Notes: generated from the sequence alone by a model not told the origin. Positions 6,525-14,369 are shown, counted from the first letter of the stretch. The stretch is DNA of 15,210 nucleotides from Saprospiraceae bacterium (GCA_027031185.1 JALVEF010000107.1:1-15210); one strand, 5' to 3'. Numbers and translations are program-made.

Positions 6525-7448
6525 ATGAGTTGGGAACTAACGGGACTTCAGATTTTGGTCGCCTTGTTATTGATTGTGGCAGCCATCGGCCTTGTGGTCT
6601 TTTTGCTTAAAAGGAGATTACAGGATGCTGACCCGGAATTGCTGAAGGCAGAGTTTGAAGCCACGCACGACGGCTCGCCGTTGGTGGGGCGCACCAAGTA
6701 CCCAAAGGTGGATATCTTCCGCAATACGCGCACATTCTTTTGGGTGGGCTTGGTGACCGCTTTGCTGCTGACGCTGCTGGCTTTCAACTGGACACAGTTT
6801 GAAAAGAAAGTGGTAGTACCGGAGTACAGCCTGGATGTCGAGGAGGACATTATGGTACAGCCTCCCAAAATTCAGAAACCGCCACCACCACCACCGCCGC
6901 CACCGCCACCTAAAATTGAAGAGGTGCCGGACGAAGTAGTCGAAGAAGAAGATGAGCCGGTCTTTGAAGATCAGACGGTGGAAATTGAGGAGAAAGTCAA
7001 CACGCCACCTCCGCCGCCTAAGAAAAAAGCGGCGCCTCCGCCACCGCCGCCACCGCCACCGCCGCCCAAGAAGCAAGATGAAATCTTTAAGGTGGTAGAG
7101 GAAATGCCCAAATTCCCCGGCTGTGAAGGGGAAAAAGCCGGCGCCGGAAGGCTCGACCCTTGCTCGGAGAAGAAGTTGCTTGAGTTTATTTACGAGTACA
7201 TTGAGTATCCGGATATCGCCCGTGAGACAGGATTGGAGGGCCGGGCCATCGTCCAGTTTGTGGTAGATAAGGATGGCAGGGTCTCCAACGTGAAAGTGGT
7301 CCGGGATATCGGGGGCGGATGTGGTGATGAAGCTGTCCGCGTCATCAAACTGATGAATGAAAAGGGCATCAAATGGACACCGGGGCGCCAGCAAGGACAG
7401 GCCGTTCGTGTCCAGTATATCCTGCCCGTTATGTTTAAGCTGGAATGA
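6525..7448 (+). CDS. tonB: TonB-family energy transducer with an extra N-terminal membrane helix
   Basis: It couples the proton motive force (with ExbB/ExbD, not seen here) to outer-membrane receptors. I start it at the ATG at 6525 (MSWELTG, 307 residues) because the longer frame needs a TTG inside the VanZ-like gene. There are two hydrophobic helices: 8-28 followed by KRR, and 70-88 followed by NWTQFEKK. The second one is the usual TonB anchor. The periplasmic linker has two runs of 11 prolines (119-129 and 171-181) separated by an acidic stretch (132-157). The C-terminal domain runs from about 185 to 307: EEMPKFPGC, YPDIARETGLEGRAIVQFVVDKDG, VVRDIGGGCGDEAVRVI and LPVMFKL, with cysteines C200, C213 and C266. 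A second TonB-domain gene at 14557 is a paralog. The extra first helix is unusual. The family is certain. Confidence 0.93.
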   Translation: MSWELTGLQILVALLLIVAAIGLVVFLLKRRLQDADPELLKAEFEATHDGSPLVGRTKYPKVDIFRNTRTFFWVGLVTALLLTLLAFNWTQFEKKVVVPEYSLDVEEDIMVQPPKIQKPPPPPPPPPPPKIEEVPDEVVEEEDEPVFEDQTVEIEEKVNTPPPPPKKKAAPPPPPPPPPPPKKQDEIFKVVEEMPKFPGCEGEKAGAGRLDPCSEKKLLEFIYEYIEYPDIARETGLEGRAIVQFVVDKDGRVSNVKVVRDIGGGCGDEAVRVIKLMNEKGIKWTPGRQQGQAVRVQYILPVMFKLE

Positions 7449-7470
7449 TTGGGATTCGTTCTGCAAAACC

Positions 7471-7510
7471 CAAAAAAAAGCGGTGACCACTTGTCGCCGC
7501 TTTTTTTTTG
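7471..7510 (+). terminator. Rho-independent terminator after tonB
   Basis: A run of A is followed by the stem GCGGTGAC (7480-7487), loop CACTT, GTCGCCGC (7493-7500) and then nine T. One G-T wobble occurs in the stem. With the A-run before and the T-run after, it can act on both strands, although the minus-strand gene at 7826 is more than 300 bases away. It closes the rightward operon. Confidence 0.9.
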
Positions 7511-7525
7511 GGGCCTGCCAAATAA

Positions 7526-7533
7526 GCCAAACG
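7526..7533. repeat. Target site duplication GCCAAACG, left copy
   Basis: The same eight bases occur at 7798-7805, exactly outside the two ends of the MITE at 7534-7797. This marks the insertion site. Confidence 0.85.
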
Positions 7534-7797
7534 GTAACTGTTTAGGTGCTCCTGTTTTTAGGGATAAAATAGGCAATTTTTGTTCCTGTTGAAGCGAAAA
7601 TTTTCGATGCGTAGCAGCGTTACGTGAGAAAATTTTTGCAAAAACAGGGGCAAAAAGGCCATTTTAGCGCAAAAACAGCGGGTACCTAAACAGTTACAAA
7701 TTTTCGATGCGTAGCAGCGCTACGTGAGAAAATTTTATCAAAGGCAGGCGCGAAAAGGCCATTTTAGCGCAAAAACAGCGGGTACCTAAACAGTTAC
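7534..7797. mobile_element. Long palindromic MITE, copy B, with duplicated right arm
   Basis: The element begins GTAACTGTTTAGGT and ends ACCTAAACAGTTAC. Bases 7534-7697 form one imperfect 164-base palindrome centred near 7615: end against end, then TGTTCCTGTT against AAAACAGGGGCA, then a central hairpin AAAATTTTC..TGCGTA - GCAGCG - TTACG..GAAAATTTT (7597-7636). The right 100 bases (7598-7697) are repeated directly at 7698-7797 with seven differences by my count and no gap. A perfect 8-base duplication GCCAAACG flanks the whole 264 bases, so it inserted as a unit. GTAA ends and 8-base duplications are typical of IS66. No transposase is encoded, so it must be non-autonomous. It also forms the spacer between two convergent genes. 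Confidence 0.85.
7598..7797. repeat. Tandem duplication of a 100-base unit within MITE B
   Basis: Unit 1 is 7598-7697 and unit 2 is 7698-7797. Each holds the AAATTTTC-centred hairpin (7597-7636; 7698-7736) and a full right end (ACAGCGGGTACCTAAACAGTTAC-type, split here for length as ACAGCGGGTACC and TAAACAGTTAC). Differences between units are concentrated just right of the hairpin. Only two units exist and no spacers vary, so this is not a CRISPR array. Confidence 0.85.
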
Positions 7798-7805
7798 GCC
7801 AAACG
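7798..7805. repeat. Target site duplication GCCAAACG, right copy
   Basis: This matches 7526-7533 base for base and directly abuts the CAGTTAC end of MITE B. Confidence 0.85.
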
Positions 7806-7825
7806 AAAGATAAGCATGCTGCCGC

Positions 7826-10800
7826 TCACCGCTTTACAAAGCGAATAGGAGAGATGTGTTCAGTAGTAAGGAAGTACGCTCCGGGTCGCAATAGGCTGAC
7901 ATCCAATGCGATATCGTTAGTGCCCGGCTCCAGTTCTACTTGCCGCATTTGCACGATTTGGCCGCGTGGATTGGTGATATACAAGCGATCAGTAATAAAC
8001 CGGGGTGTGGTAATGTACAGATAAACTCGGTCTTTGACAGGGTTGGGAAACAGGTTTGCCTGTATGCCTGCTTCGGGATTGAGTATTAGCGCGATAGGTT
8101 GTGAATATTGCTGATGCCCGTCGTTTCCCACCATTTTGATTCGGTAGTACTCCAAGGCATGAGGCAGCTTGTCGGTGTAGGTGTATCGTGTAGTCTGGGA
8201 AGAGCTGTTGCCTTTTGCGTACACAGAGTCAAGTGGGTAGAAGTTATTTCCGTCTTCGGAGCGCTGAACTACGTATCGGGATAAATTTCTTTCCTGCGAA
8301 GTTGTCCAACGCAAGAAGTTTTGGCCGTTTACATTATTGCCCACAAACGAGATTAAGTTGACGGAAAAGGGTACTTCCACGTTCACGGTATAGTCCTCTG
8401 TCTCACCATATATGCCGGAGATACAGGCATCCGGTGGGGGGTCCTGCCACGTTTCTATGATGCGCATACGGGTATTGCCGGGCATGGCGTTGGCAGGTAC
8501 CACTATGTGGCCGGATAAGGTATGCACACCTTGTGCGCTCGATATATGACCCAGATCTATCTTTTCATTGTTATTGGAAAACTGACAGTCGTGGTCCCAA
8601 TCAATCCACACACTGCAATATTGGTCCCAACCTCCACTGACGGTGATATCTACCTGGATGGGATAAGTAGCACCGGCGGAGACATGGGCGACGATGGATG
8701 AAAAATCTTCGAATCCGGTGCTACCGCTGCTGTGTTCCATATCTGCCAACTGGACGCGGCTGATGTAGTCATCAGTGGTGTCAATGAATCCGGAAGAGCA
8801 ATATTCACACGGGGATACGACGATATAATCCTTTTTGGTTTGTGTGAAGCTGAGCCCGTCTTTGGTGACGGTCAGGCTCACGTCAAAGCTTCCCACGCTG
8901 TCGTAAGCGATGAAAGGAGGTTCTGCCCCGAAAAAAGTATCAGGTGTGCCGCCGGGAAAGGACCAGGCCCAGGTGTCAGCATCACAGTCGGAAATGACTT
9001 CGAAGGCGACGGACTGACCGGCAATGAGTTGTTGGAGGTTGCTGGTAAAATCTGTCGCTACGGGGGCCACTGTGATATAGTCCGTCCTGGTCAAGGTGTC
9101 GGATGTGTGGGTGATGGAATCCGAAACCACGAGAGAGACGGTGTAGGAGCCCAAGGCATTAAATCGGACGCTGGGGGTCTTTGAGGTCTGGCCGGTGCCG
9201 TTCACGAAGGTAAAAGAGGCCGGGGTGATCGTCCAATGCCAGGCCGTAGGTGTACCGGGTGAATGGTCGGTAAGCTTTACCGTGGTATGTAAGCAGGTGG
9301 CTATTGGGTCAGCACTGAAACCGGCCTTGACACCGGGTGGTGAAAAATTCCACGCGGCGATCTTGCTTCCTCTTTCATAAATAGTAAGATTGTAAGATGT
9401 GGCCATCCAAAAGGTGTGCATATCCACGGGGTCAACGGATACGTTGGTGTAGTCTCCCCAACGATTGGAGTTGAATTGCGAGACCGTCCCCTCATATATG
9501 GATGTTTCGGCGATGTCCATGTTGCCGGAAGCCTTGGCATACTCGGTTGCAGACTGGCCGCAGTAGCGGATAGACGGGTAGGTATTGATGCTGGACACAT
9601 TATAGCCGATGCTGATCTCATGGGCGTCATTTTGAGCGATGCTGGCTATCCAACGGCTATCATCATCCGGTGCATACGTGCCGGTCTGGCGTATGGTCCA
9701 CTTCGAGATATTTATGTCTTTTGTTACTTCATACCAGCGTAGGCCGGCATGGTCGGTGTTGTCCACATCCACCGTGTGGACGCAAACCAGTGACAAGGTA
9801 TCGCCGAAGCGCCGTAGTGGGGCGCGATTCATCAAGACGAGCGGGATGGCGTCCAGTTTTTGAAAATTAGGTTGGGAGATATTTTCCCGCCAGGGGCCAA
9901 AATTCGAGTCGAACGGCGGCACGGCAATGGTTTGCGTACGTTGGAAAGTAGCGGCATTGGGATTGGTCCAATCTACATGGAGTTCATAAATCCAGAGCTG
10001 GTCCGATGTGCCGTCCCAGGCATCGTCGTTGATGGTGACAAAATACCCGGGCGTGCCTGCAGGCGGGAAGGGTCCGTCAATATCCATGGGCATGATGACG
10101 TGAAAACCGCTGTTGGGTACCTGCGTCGTCTGAAATTGTATCATCTGGGGAGTCGCTCCACCCACGAGCATTACATTCCGCTCAAAGGCGTAGATGTTGT
10201 CTCCCGGAGAATTGACGCCCATCAGATAACTGTTTTCCGTGATGCCAAATTTCGGATAATCGGGAAAGCCGCTCGTCAAAAATGACCAGCGATACCAGGA
10301 TCCGGTGGGGTCACTGGTCTCGGATATCGCCACGAGGATATAGTGCGGGGGGAGCAAAGGTTGACCGGATATCTCAGCGACAAACCATCGTTGCGCCTGC
10401 CCGTCATACAGGACAATGGGATCGCCACTTGCGTTCTGGGACCCGGGTATGCCGGCAAAGAGCGTATTCAACGCGACGGGGCCCACGACCATGTTACCGT
10501 TGTCTTTGTCATAAATGGCAAATTCCAGGTTGATACACTGCATGAAATGGTTGGGCCCGACCGCGCCGTTGTTGTCCAAAGGATTTATGTCGTTGGACAG
10601 CCCATCAAAGACTTTGAGGAGTTCCCTATTGGCAATGTGCCGCTTCCCTTGCTCCCGCTGCCATACGGGATCGGGCCCCTTGGGCAGGGCCGTGGCGGCA
10701 TACGGATAAAGCCGGGGCTTTTTCAAGTCTTCATTGCGTTTGTCCTTCGCCAGGTCATACTTGGAAGCCAACTGTATCAGGTCCCGCAACGGCGGTGTCT

Positions 10801-10906
10801 TGTCAAAGTAGATCGCCGCGGATACCCTGGTTGGTCCTATCGCGGGATCTTGTCCCCATAAACTGACTGCTCCGGCTAACAGAAAAAATAGAACAGCTAA
10901 GCGCAT
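7826..10906 (-). CDS. Secreted PKD/GEVED protein with T9SS sorting domain, paralog 1
   Basis: A 1026-residue secreted protein. I start it at the ATG at 10906 because MRLAVLFFLLAGAVSLWGQ is a clean signal peptide that aligns with the start of the neighbouring paralog, and because the -7 box at 10957 would place the transcript start after the longer frame's ATG at 10954. Order of parts: signal peptide 1-19; conserved N-terminal region to about 520 with NNGAVGPNHFMQCIN, YDGQAQRWFVAE, SGFPDYPKFGITENSY and WGDYTNVSVDPVDMHTFW; PKD domains at about 525-612 and 614-695; GEVED domain at about 699-845 with an acidic WIDWDHDCQF loop and the closing GETEDYTVNV; a fibronectin-like module at about 850-945, absent from the paralog; T9SS type A domain from about 949 (LFPNPVKDR) ending IRFVKR. 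It should be exported by T9SS to the surface or medium. Adhesion or substrate binding is possible; no catalytic motif is recognised. Confidence 0.9.
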   Translation of the reverse strand: MRLAVLFFLLAGAVSLWGQDPAIGPTRVSAAIYFDKTPPLRDLIQLASKYDLAKDKRNEDLKKPRLYPYAATALPKGPDPVWQREQGKRHIANRELLKVFDGLSNDINPLDNNGAVGPNHFMQCINLEFAIYDKDNGNMVVGPVALNTLFAGIPGSQNASGDPIVLYDGQAQRWFVAEISGQPLLPPHYILVAISETSDPTGSWYRWSFLTSGFPDYPKFGITENSYLMGVNSPGDNIYAFERNVMLVGGATPQMIQFQTTQVPNSGFHVIMPMDIDGPFPPAGTPGYFVTINDDAWDGTSDQLWIYELHVDWTNPNAATFQRTQTIAVPPFDSNFGPWRENISQPNFQKLDAIPLVLMNRAPLRRFGDTLSLVCVHTVDVDNTDHAGLRWYEVTKDINISKWTIRQTGTYAPDDDSRWIASIAQNDAHEISIGYNVSSINTYPSIRYCGQSATEYAKASGNMDIAETSIYEGTVSQFNSNRWGDYTNVSVDPVDMHTFWMATSYNLTIYERGSKIAAWNFSPPGVKAGFSADPIATCLHTTVKLTDHSPGTPTAWHWTITPASFTFVNGTGQTSKTPSVRFNALGSYTVSLVVSDSITHTSDTLTRTDYITVAPVATDFTSNLQQLIAGQSVAFEVISDCDADTWAWSFPGGTPDTFFGAEPPFIAYDSVGSFDVSLTVTKDGLSFTQTKKDYIVVSPCEYCSSGFIDTTDDYISRVQLADMEHSSGSTGFEDFSSIVAHVSAGATYPIQVDITVSGGWDQYCSVWIDWDHDCQFSNNNEKIDLGHISSAQGVHTLSGHIVVPANAMPGNTRMRIIETWQDPPPDACISGIYGETEDYTVNVEVPFSVNLISFVGNNVNGQNFLRWTTSQERNLSRYVVQRSEDGNNFYPLDSVYAKGNSSSQTTRYTYTDKLPHALEYYRIKMVGNDGHQQYSQPIALILNPEAGIQANLFPNPVKDRVYLYITTPRFITDRLYITNPRGQIVQMRQVELEPGTNDIALDVSLLRPGAYFLTTEHISPIRFVKR

Positions 10907-11225
10907 AACGAAATATTGAAGGGTGAAAAAATCACTTTTTTGAAAAGATATCATCCCAAAGATAACAAAACGCCGATATTTTTTCCGGTAATCTTTCTAC
11001 CACATGGAATCGTCCTTTCCGGACGGCCAGAACTCTCAACTCTTACCCTTGTAGGTGTTACGAACAGGTTTGGGACTTGGGAATATCGAATACCGATTAA
11101 CGAATGAAGATTTGAGAAGTGGGCGTTTCGAATAGCTCAGGGATTCCTTCTAAAATCTCAAATCGGTGTTCCTTGTTCGATGTTCTTACCGTCCCAAAAC
11201 AAATCGCTTGGAGAATATCAGCCGC
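10907..11225. other. Spacer between the two PKD/GEVED genes
   Basis: It holds the promoter element at 10957-10964. The bases nearer the upstream gene's stop include degenerate GAATATCGAATACCGATT and GTTCGATGTTC stretches and an inverted repeat GATTTGAGA (11109-11117) / TCTCAAATC (11156-11164). I see no coding frame and no T-run terminator for the upstream gene. Confidence 0.6.
10957..10964 (-). promoter_or_regulatory. -7 promoter element TATCTTTG for PKD/GEVED paralog 1
   Basis: On the minus strand the context is TGTTATCTTTG, an exact TAnnTTTG match. The identical 11 bases precede paralog 2 at 14128. There are 50 bases from the box to the chosen ATG, and a conserved CTTCAAT lies 15 bases before the ATG in both genes. 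No clear -33 element is seen. Confidence 0.6.
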
Positions 11226-14030
11226 TTATAGCTTCACGAAACGTATGGAATGCCCGGTGTGCTCAAGGGACAGGAAGTAGGTGCCTGCCGGCAGCAGGGT
11301 CGCATCCAAGCTGACGGCATGGGTGCCCGGGGTCAGCGGGATTTGTCGCATCTGCATCACCTGGCCCAGCGTGTTGGTGATGAAAAAGCGCCCGTCAAGT
11401 GCACGAGGCACGGTAATGTTTACGTGAATTTTTTCCTTGACGGGATTGGGGAACAGGCTCAGGTGTATATCCGATGCCGGGTCTGGCACAGTAGTACCCA
11501 CCAGTGTGTCCCGTACATTCAAAGTGTAGTCTTCCGTCTCGCCGTAAAAGCCGCTGGCACATGATTCCGGCGGCGTATCCCATTTCTCAATGATGCGCAT
11601 GCGTGTTTGGCCGGTTAGCGCATTAGCCGGTACCGTTATAGCTCCGGATAAGCTGTGTACACCCTGTGTCCCCGGTGTTTGGCCCAGATCTATCTTTTCG
11701 TCTATATCGGAGAACTGGCAGTCGTGGTTCCAGTCCACCCATATATTGCAGAATTGAATCCAATCTCCATTGACCGTGACATCTATCTGAATGGTGTAGG
11801 TACTGTCTCTGAACACGTCACTCACAACGGCGGTAAAGTCCTCATATCCGGTGCCATTGCTGCTGTTGTCTATATCGGCCACTTGTACACGGCTGATATA
11901 ATCATCAGTGGAATCAATGAATGAAGACGGACAATATTTGCAGGGTATGACGGAGATGTATCCCGGCTTCGTTTGCGTGAAGCTACTCCCATTCCGCGTG
12001 ACGGTTAAGCTCACGTCATACGTGCCGATACTATTATAGATGATGGGTGGCGGCGCATATCCGAAGAAAGTGTCCGGAGCCCCTCCGGGAAATGACCAAG
12101 CCCAGGAGTCGGGATAGCAGTCGGATGAGGCGGAAAAGCTAACGGATTGGCCCTCCACCAGTGTTTTGGGTGTGCCGGCAAAATCCGCTGCCACATCTGT
12201 TATCGTAATGTAAGCGGTCTTGACGAGGGTATCACTTTCTGTGGTATTGGAAGTGAGTAGCGAGACGGTGTAGGTGCCGGTACTGTCAAACTGTACCTGT
12301 GGATTTTGGGATGCCGGGCCGGTCCCGCCTACAAAGGAGAACGTAGCCGGCGTGATAGTCCAAGTCCATGAGGCCGGATTCCCTACCGAAAGGTCTGTAA
12401 ATGTGACGATGACATTGGGGCAGGTATGTGTTTTGTCAGCGGAAAAATTAGCTTTCAGGGGAGGCGGCGAGAAATTCCAGGAAGCGATTTTGGTGCCCTT
12501 TTGGTAGCCGGTGATATTGTAGGTGTTTGCCATCCAAAAAGTATGGTCATCCACCGGATCCACGGAGACATTGGTATAGTCGCCCCAGCGGGAGGATGAT
12601 TCTTGGGACACCGACCCTTCGAATATGGACGTCTCGCCGATGTCCATAATACCGGAAGCGTTGGCATATTCGGTTGCCGACTGGCCGCAGTAGCGGATAG
12701 ACGGATAAATAGCCGTGCTGGATACATTGTATCCGATGCTGATCTCGTGGCTCCCATTCTGAGCGATGCTGCCCATCCACCGGCTGGCTCCGTCCGGTGC
12801 ATACGTACCGGTTTGGCGGACGCTCCAGGACGTTCCGTTGATATCTTTTGTCACCTCGTACCAGCGCAGACCGGCATGGTCCGTCGCATCTACATCTACC
12901 GAGTGCACACATACCAGTGACAGTGTATCACCAAAGCGGCGAAGCTGGGTGCGATTCATCAGTACTTGCGGAATGCAGTCCAGTAGTTGGCTATTGCCGG
13001 GTTGGACGATATTATCACTCCATCCCCCAAAGTCGGAGTCAAAGGCGGGTACATTGATGGTCTGCGTGCGCTGGAAACTGGCGTCACCGGGATTGGCCCA
13101 ATCTACATGGAGTTCATAAATCCAGAGCTGGTCCGATGTGCCGTCCCAGGCATCATCGTTGATGGTGACAAAATACCCGGGCGTACCCGCAGGCGGGAAG
13201 GGTCCGTCAATGTCCATGGGCATGATGACGTGAAAGCCGCTGTTGGGTATCTGTGTCGCCTGAAACTGTACCATCTGCGGGGTGGCTCCACCGTCCAGCA
13301 TCACATTCCGCTCGAAGGCGTAGATGTTGTCGCCCCAAGAATTGGCCCCCATCAGGTAGCTGTTTTCTGTGATGCCGAATTTCGGATAATCGGGAAAGCC
13401 GTTCATTACAAATGACCAGCGGTACCAGGAGCCGGTGGGATCATTGGTCTCGGATACGGCGATGAGCATGTAACTTGTATCTGAAAAAAAGCCGGAGAAC
13501 TCAGCGGCAAACCACCGGTCGGCTTGTCCGTCGTACATGACGATGGGGTCGCCTTCGTTATTCTCAGAGCCGGGTACGCCGGCAAAGAGTGTATTCATCG
13601 CTACGGGACCCACGACCATATTGCCGTCTTTTTCATAAATGGCAAAATCCAGGTTGATACACTGCATAAAATGGTTGGGGCCGACCGCGCCATTATTGTC
13701 CAAAGGATCTATGTCGTTGGACAGACCATCAAAGACTTTGAGGAGTTGCCTATTGGCAATGTGCCGCTTTCCTTGCTCCCGCTGCCACACGGGATCGGGC
13801 CCTTTGGGCAGGGCCGTGGCGGCATACGGGTAAAGCCGGGGCTTTTTCAAGTCTTCATTGCGTTTGTCTTTTACCAAGTCATACTTGGAAGCCAGCTGTA
13901 TCAGGTCCCGCAACGGCGGCGCCTTGTCAAAATAGACGGCTGTAGATACTTTGGTTGGCCCTGTTTTAAGACCTTGTCCCCATAGAATGGTTGGCCCGAT
14001 TACCAAAAAGAAAAGAAAAGATAAACGCAT
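11226..14030 (-). CDS. Secreted PKD/GEVED protein with T9SS sorting domain, paralog 2
   Basis: A 934-residue paralog of the gene at 7826, in the same orientation. Parts: signal peptide MRLSFLFFLVIGPTILWGQ (1-19); conserved N-terminal region to about 520 (VGPNHFMQCINLDFAIY, YDGQADRWFAAEFSG, NGFPDYPKFGITENSY, WGDYTNVSVDPVDDHTFW); PKD domains at about 523-610 and 613-692; GEVED domain at about 697-837 (CKYCPSSFIDSTDDYISRV, WVDWNHDCQF, GETEDYTLNV); a short linker; T9SS type A sorting domain from about 857 (LFPNPVKEK) ending IRFVKL. It lacks the fibronectin-like module of paralog 1. Similarity is very high in the N-terminal region, even at the DNA level, and lower in the PKD domains. A 58-base MITE lies in its predicted leader. 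Predicted to be surface-exposed or released through T9SS; the ligand is unknown. Confidence 0.9.
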   Translation of the reverse strand: MRLSFLFFLVIGPTILWGQGLKTGPTKVSTAVYFDKAPPLRDLIQLASKYDLVKDKRNEDLKKPRLYPYAATALPKGPDPVWQREQGKRHIANRQLLKVFDGLSNDIDPLDNNGAVGPNHFMQCINLDFAIYEKDGNMVVGPVAMNTLFAGVPGSENNEGDPIVMYDGQADRWFAAEFSGFFSDTSYMLIAVSETNDPTGSWYRWSFVMNGFPDYPKFGITENSYLMGANSWGDNIYAFERNVMLDGGATPQMVQFQATQIPNSGFHVIMPMDIDGPFPPAGTPGYFVTINDDAWDGTSDQLWIYELHVDWANPGDASFQRTQTINVPAFDSDFGGWSDNIVQPGNSQLLDCIPQVLMNRTQLRRFGDTLSLVCVHSVDVDATDHAGLRWYEVTKDINGTSWSVRQTGTYAPDGASRWMGSIAQNGSHEISIGYNVSSTAIYPSIRYCGQSATEYANASGIMDIGETSIFEGSVSQESSSRWGDYTNVSVDPVDDHTFWMANTYNITGYQKGTKIASWNFSPPPLKANFSADKTHTCPNVIVTFTDLSVGNPASWTWTITPATFSFVGGTGPASQNPQVQFDSTGTYTVSLLTSNTTESDTLVKTAYITITDVAADFAGTPKTLVEGQSVSFSASSDCYPDSWAWSFPGGAPDTFFGYAPPPIIYNSIGTYDVSLTVTRNGSSFTQTKPGYISVIPCKYCPSSFIDSTDDYISRVQVADIDNSSNGTGYEDFTAVVSDVFRDSTYTIQIDVTVNGDWIQFCNIWVDWNHDCQFSDIDEKIDLGQTPGTQGVHSLSGAITVPANALTGQTRMRIIEKWDTPPESCASGFYGETEDYTLNVRDTLVGTTVPDPASDIHLSLFPNPVKEKIHVNITVPRALDGRFFITNTLGQVMQMRQIPLTPGTHAVSLDATLLPAGTYFLSLEHTGHSIRFVKL

Positions 14031-14045
14031 GATATGAGATTGAAG

Positions 14046-14103
14046 CCTACTATTTGGATGCTCCTGTTTTTAGCGAAAAAACAATAGGTGACCAAACAGT
14101 TAC
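14046..14103. mobile_element. 58-base palindromic MITE, copy C, in the leader of PKD/GEVED paralog 2
   Basis: The left half ATTTGGATGCTCCTGTTTTTAG pairs imperfectly with the right half CGAAAAAACA..ACCAAACAGTTAC. Its left terminal bases have drifted (CCTACTA instead of GTAACTG). The 8-base flanks GATTGAAG and GATGAAAT agree at five of eight positions, which may be a decayed target duplication. It lies between the -7 box at 14128 and the ATG at 14030, so it would be transcribed and could fold in the mRNA leader. Confidence 0.7.
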
Positions 14104-14127
14104 GATGAAATTACAACGCCATTGCGT

Positions 14128-14135
14128 CAAAGATA
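14128..14135 (-). promoter_or_regulatory. -7 promoter element TATCTTTG for PKD/GEVED paralog 2
   Basis: The minus-strand context TGTTATCTTTG equals that of paralog 1. There are 97 bases from the box to the ATG, and 58 of these are MITE C. Confidence 0.55.
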
Positions 14136-14344
14136 ACAGAAATACCGGAAATGATTGGCCCGTCAGGCTCACGACTTGCATATTTGCCTTTTCCGGATAT
14201 CGCAGGCCGGTGGGGTCCGTCATCCTTACTCAAAACGATAAAGCCCGGGATATCGCTGCCGGATGGCAGTTGCCCGTGAACCGGTGGCCGGTCCGAAGGC
14301 TGAAAGACCGGCGTTCGCCCGGAGCCTACGCGCCCGAAAAACCT

Positions 14345-14366
14345 CATGCACCGGAACGGTGCATAA
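14345..14366. repeat. Palindrome ATGCACCG-GAA-CGGTGCAT, copy 2
   Basis: The 22 bases are identical to 6044-6065. The right end overlaps the left target duplication of MITE D, so the MITE inserted into or next to this palindrome. Confidence 0.75.
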
Positions 14367-14369
14367 ACT
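14362..14369. repeat. Target site duplication CATAAACT, left copy
   Basis: Identical to 14428-14435; the two copies abut the GTAACTA start and CAGTTGC end of MITE D. Confidence 0.88.

Noticed and set aside
6618..7490. A 290-codon minus-strand frame opposite tonB
   Set aside because: It encodes long W/R runs that are the complement of the proline codons of the TonB linker.
7598..7797. CRISPR-like array
   Set aside because: There are only two 100-base units without distinct spacers; they are explained by duplication of one arm of a palindromic MITE.
10907..10954. An upstream ATG at 10954 for PKD/GEVED paralog 1
   Set aside because: The -7 box at 10957-10964 would start transcription at or after this ATG, and the ATG at 10906 gives a signal peptide that aligns with paralog 2.
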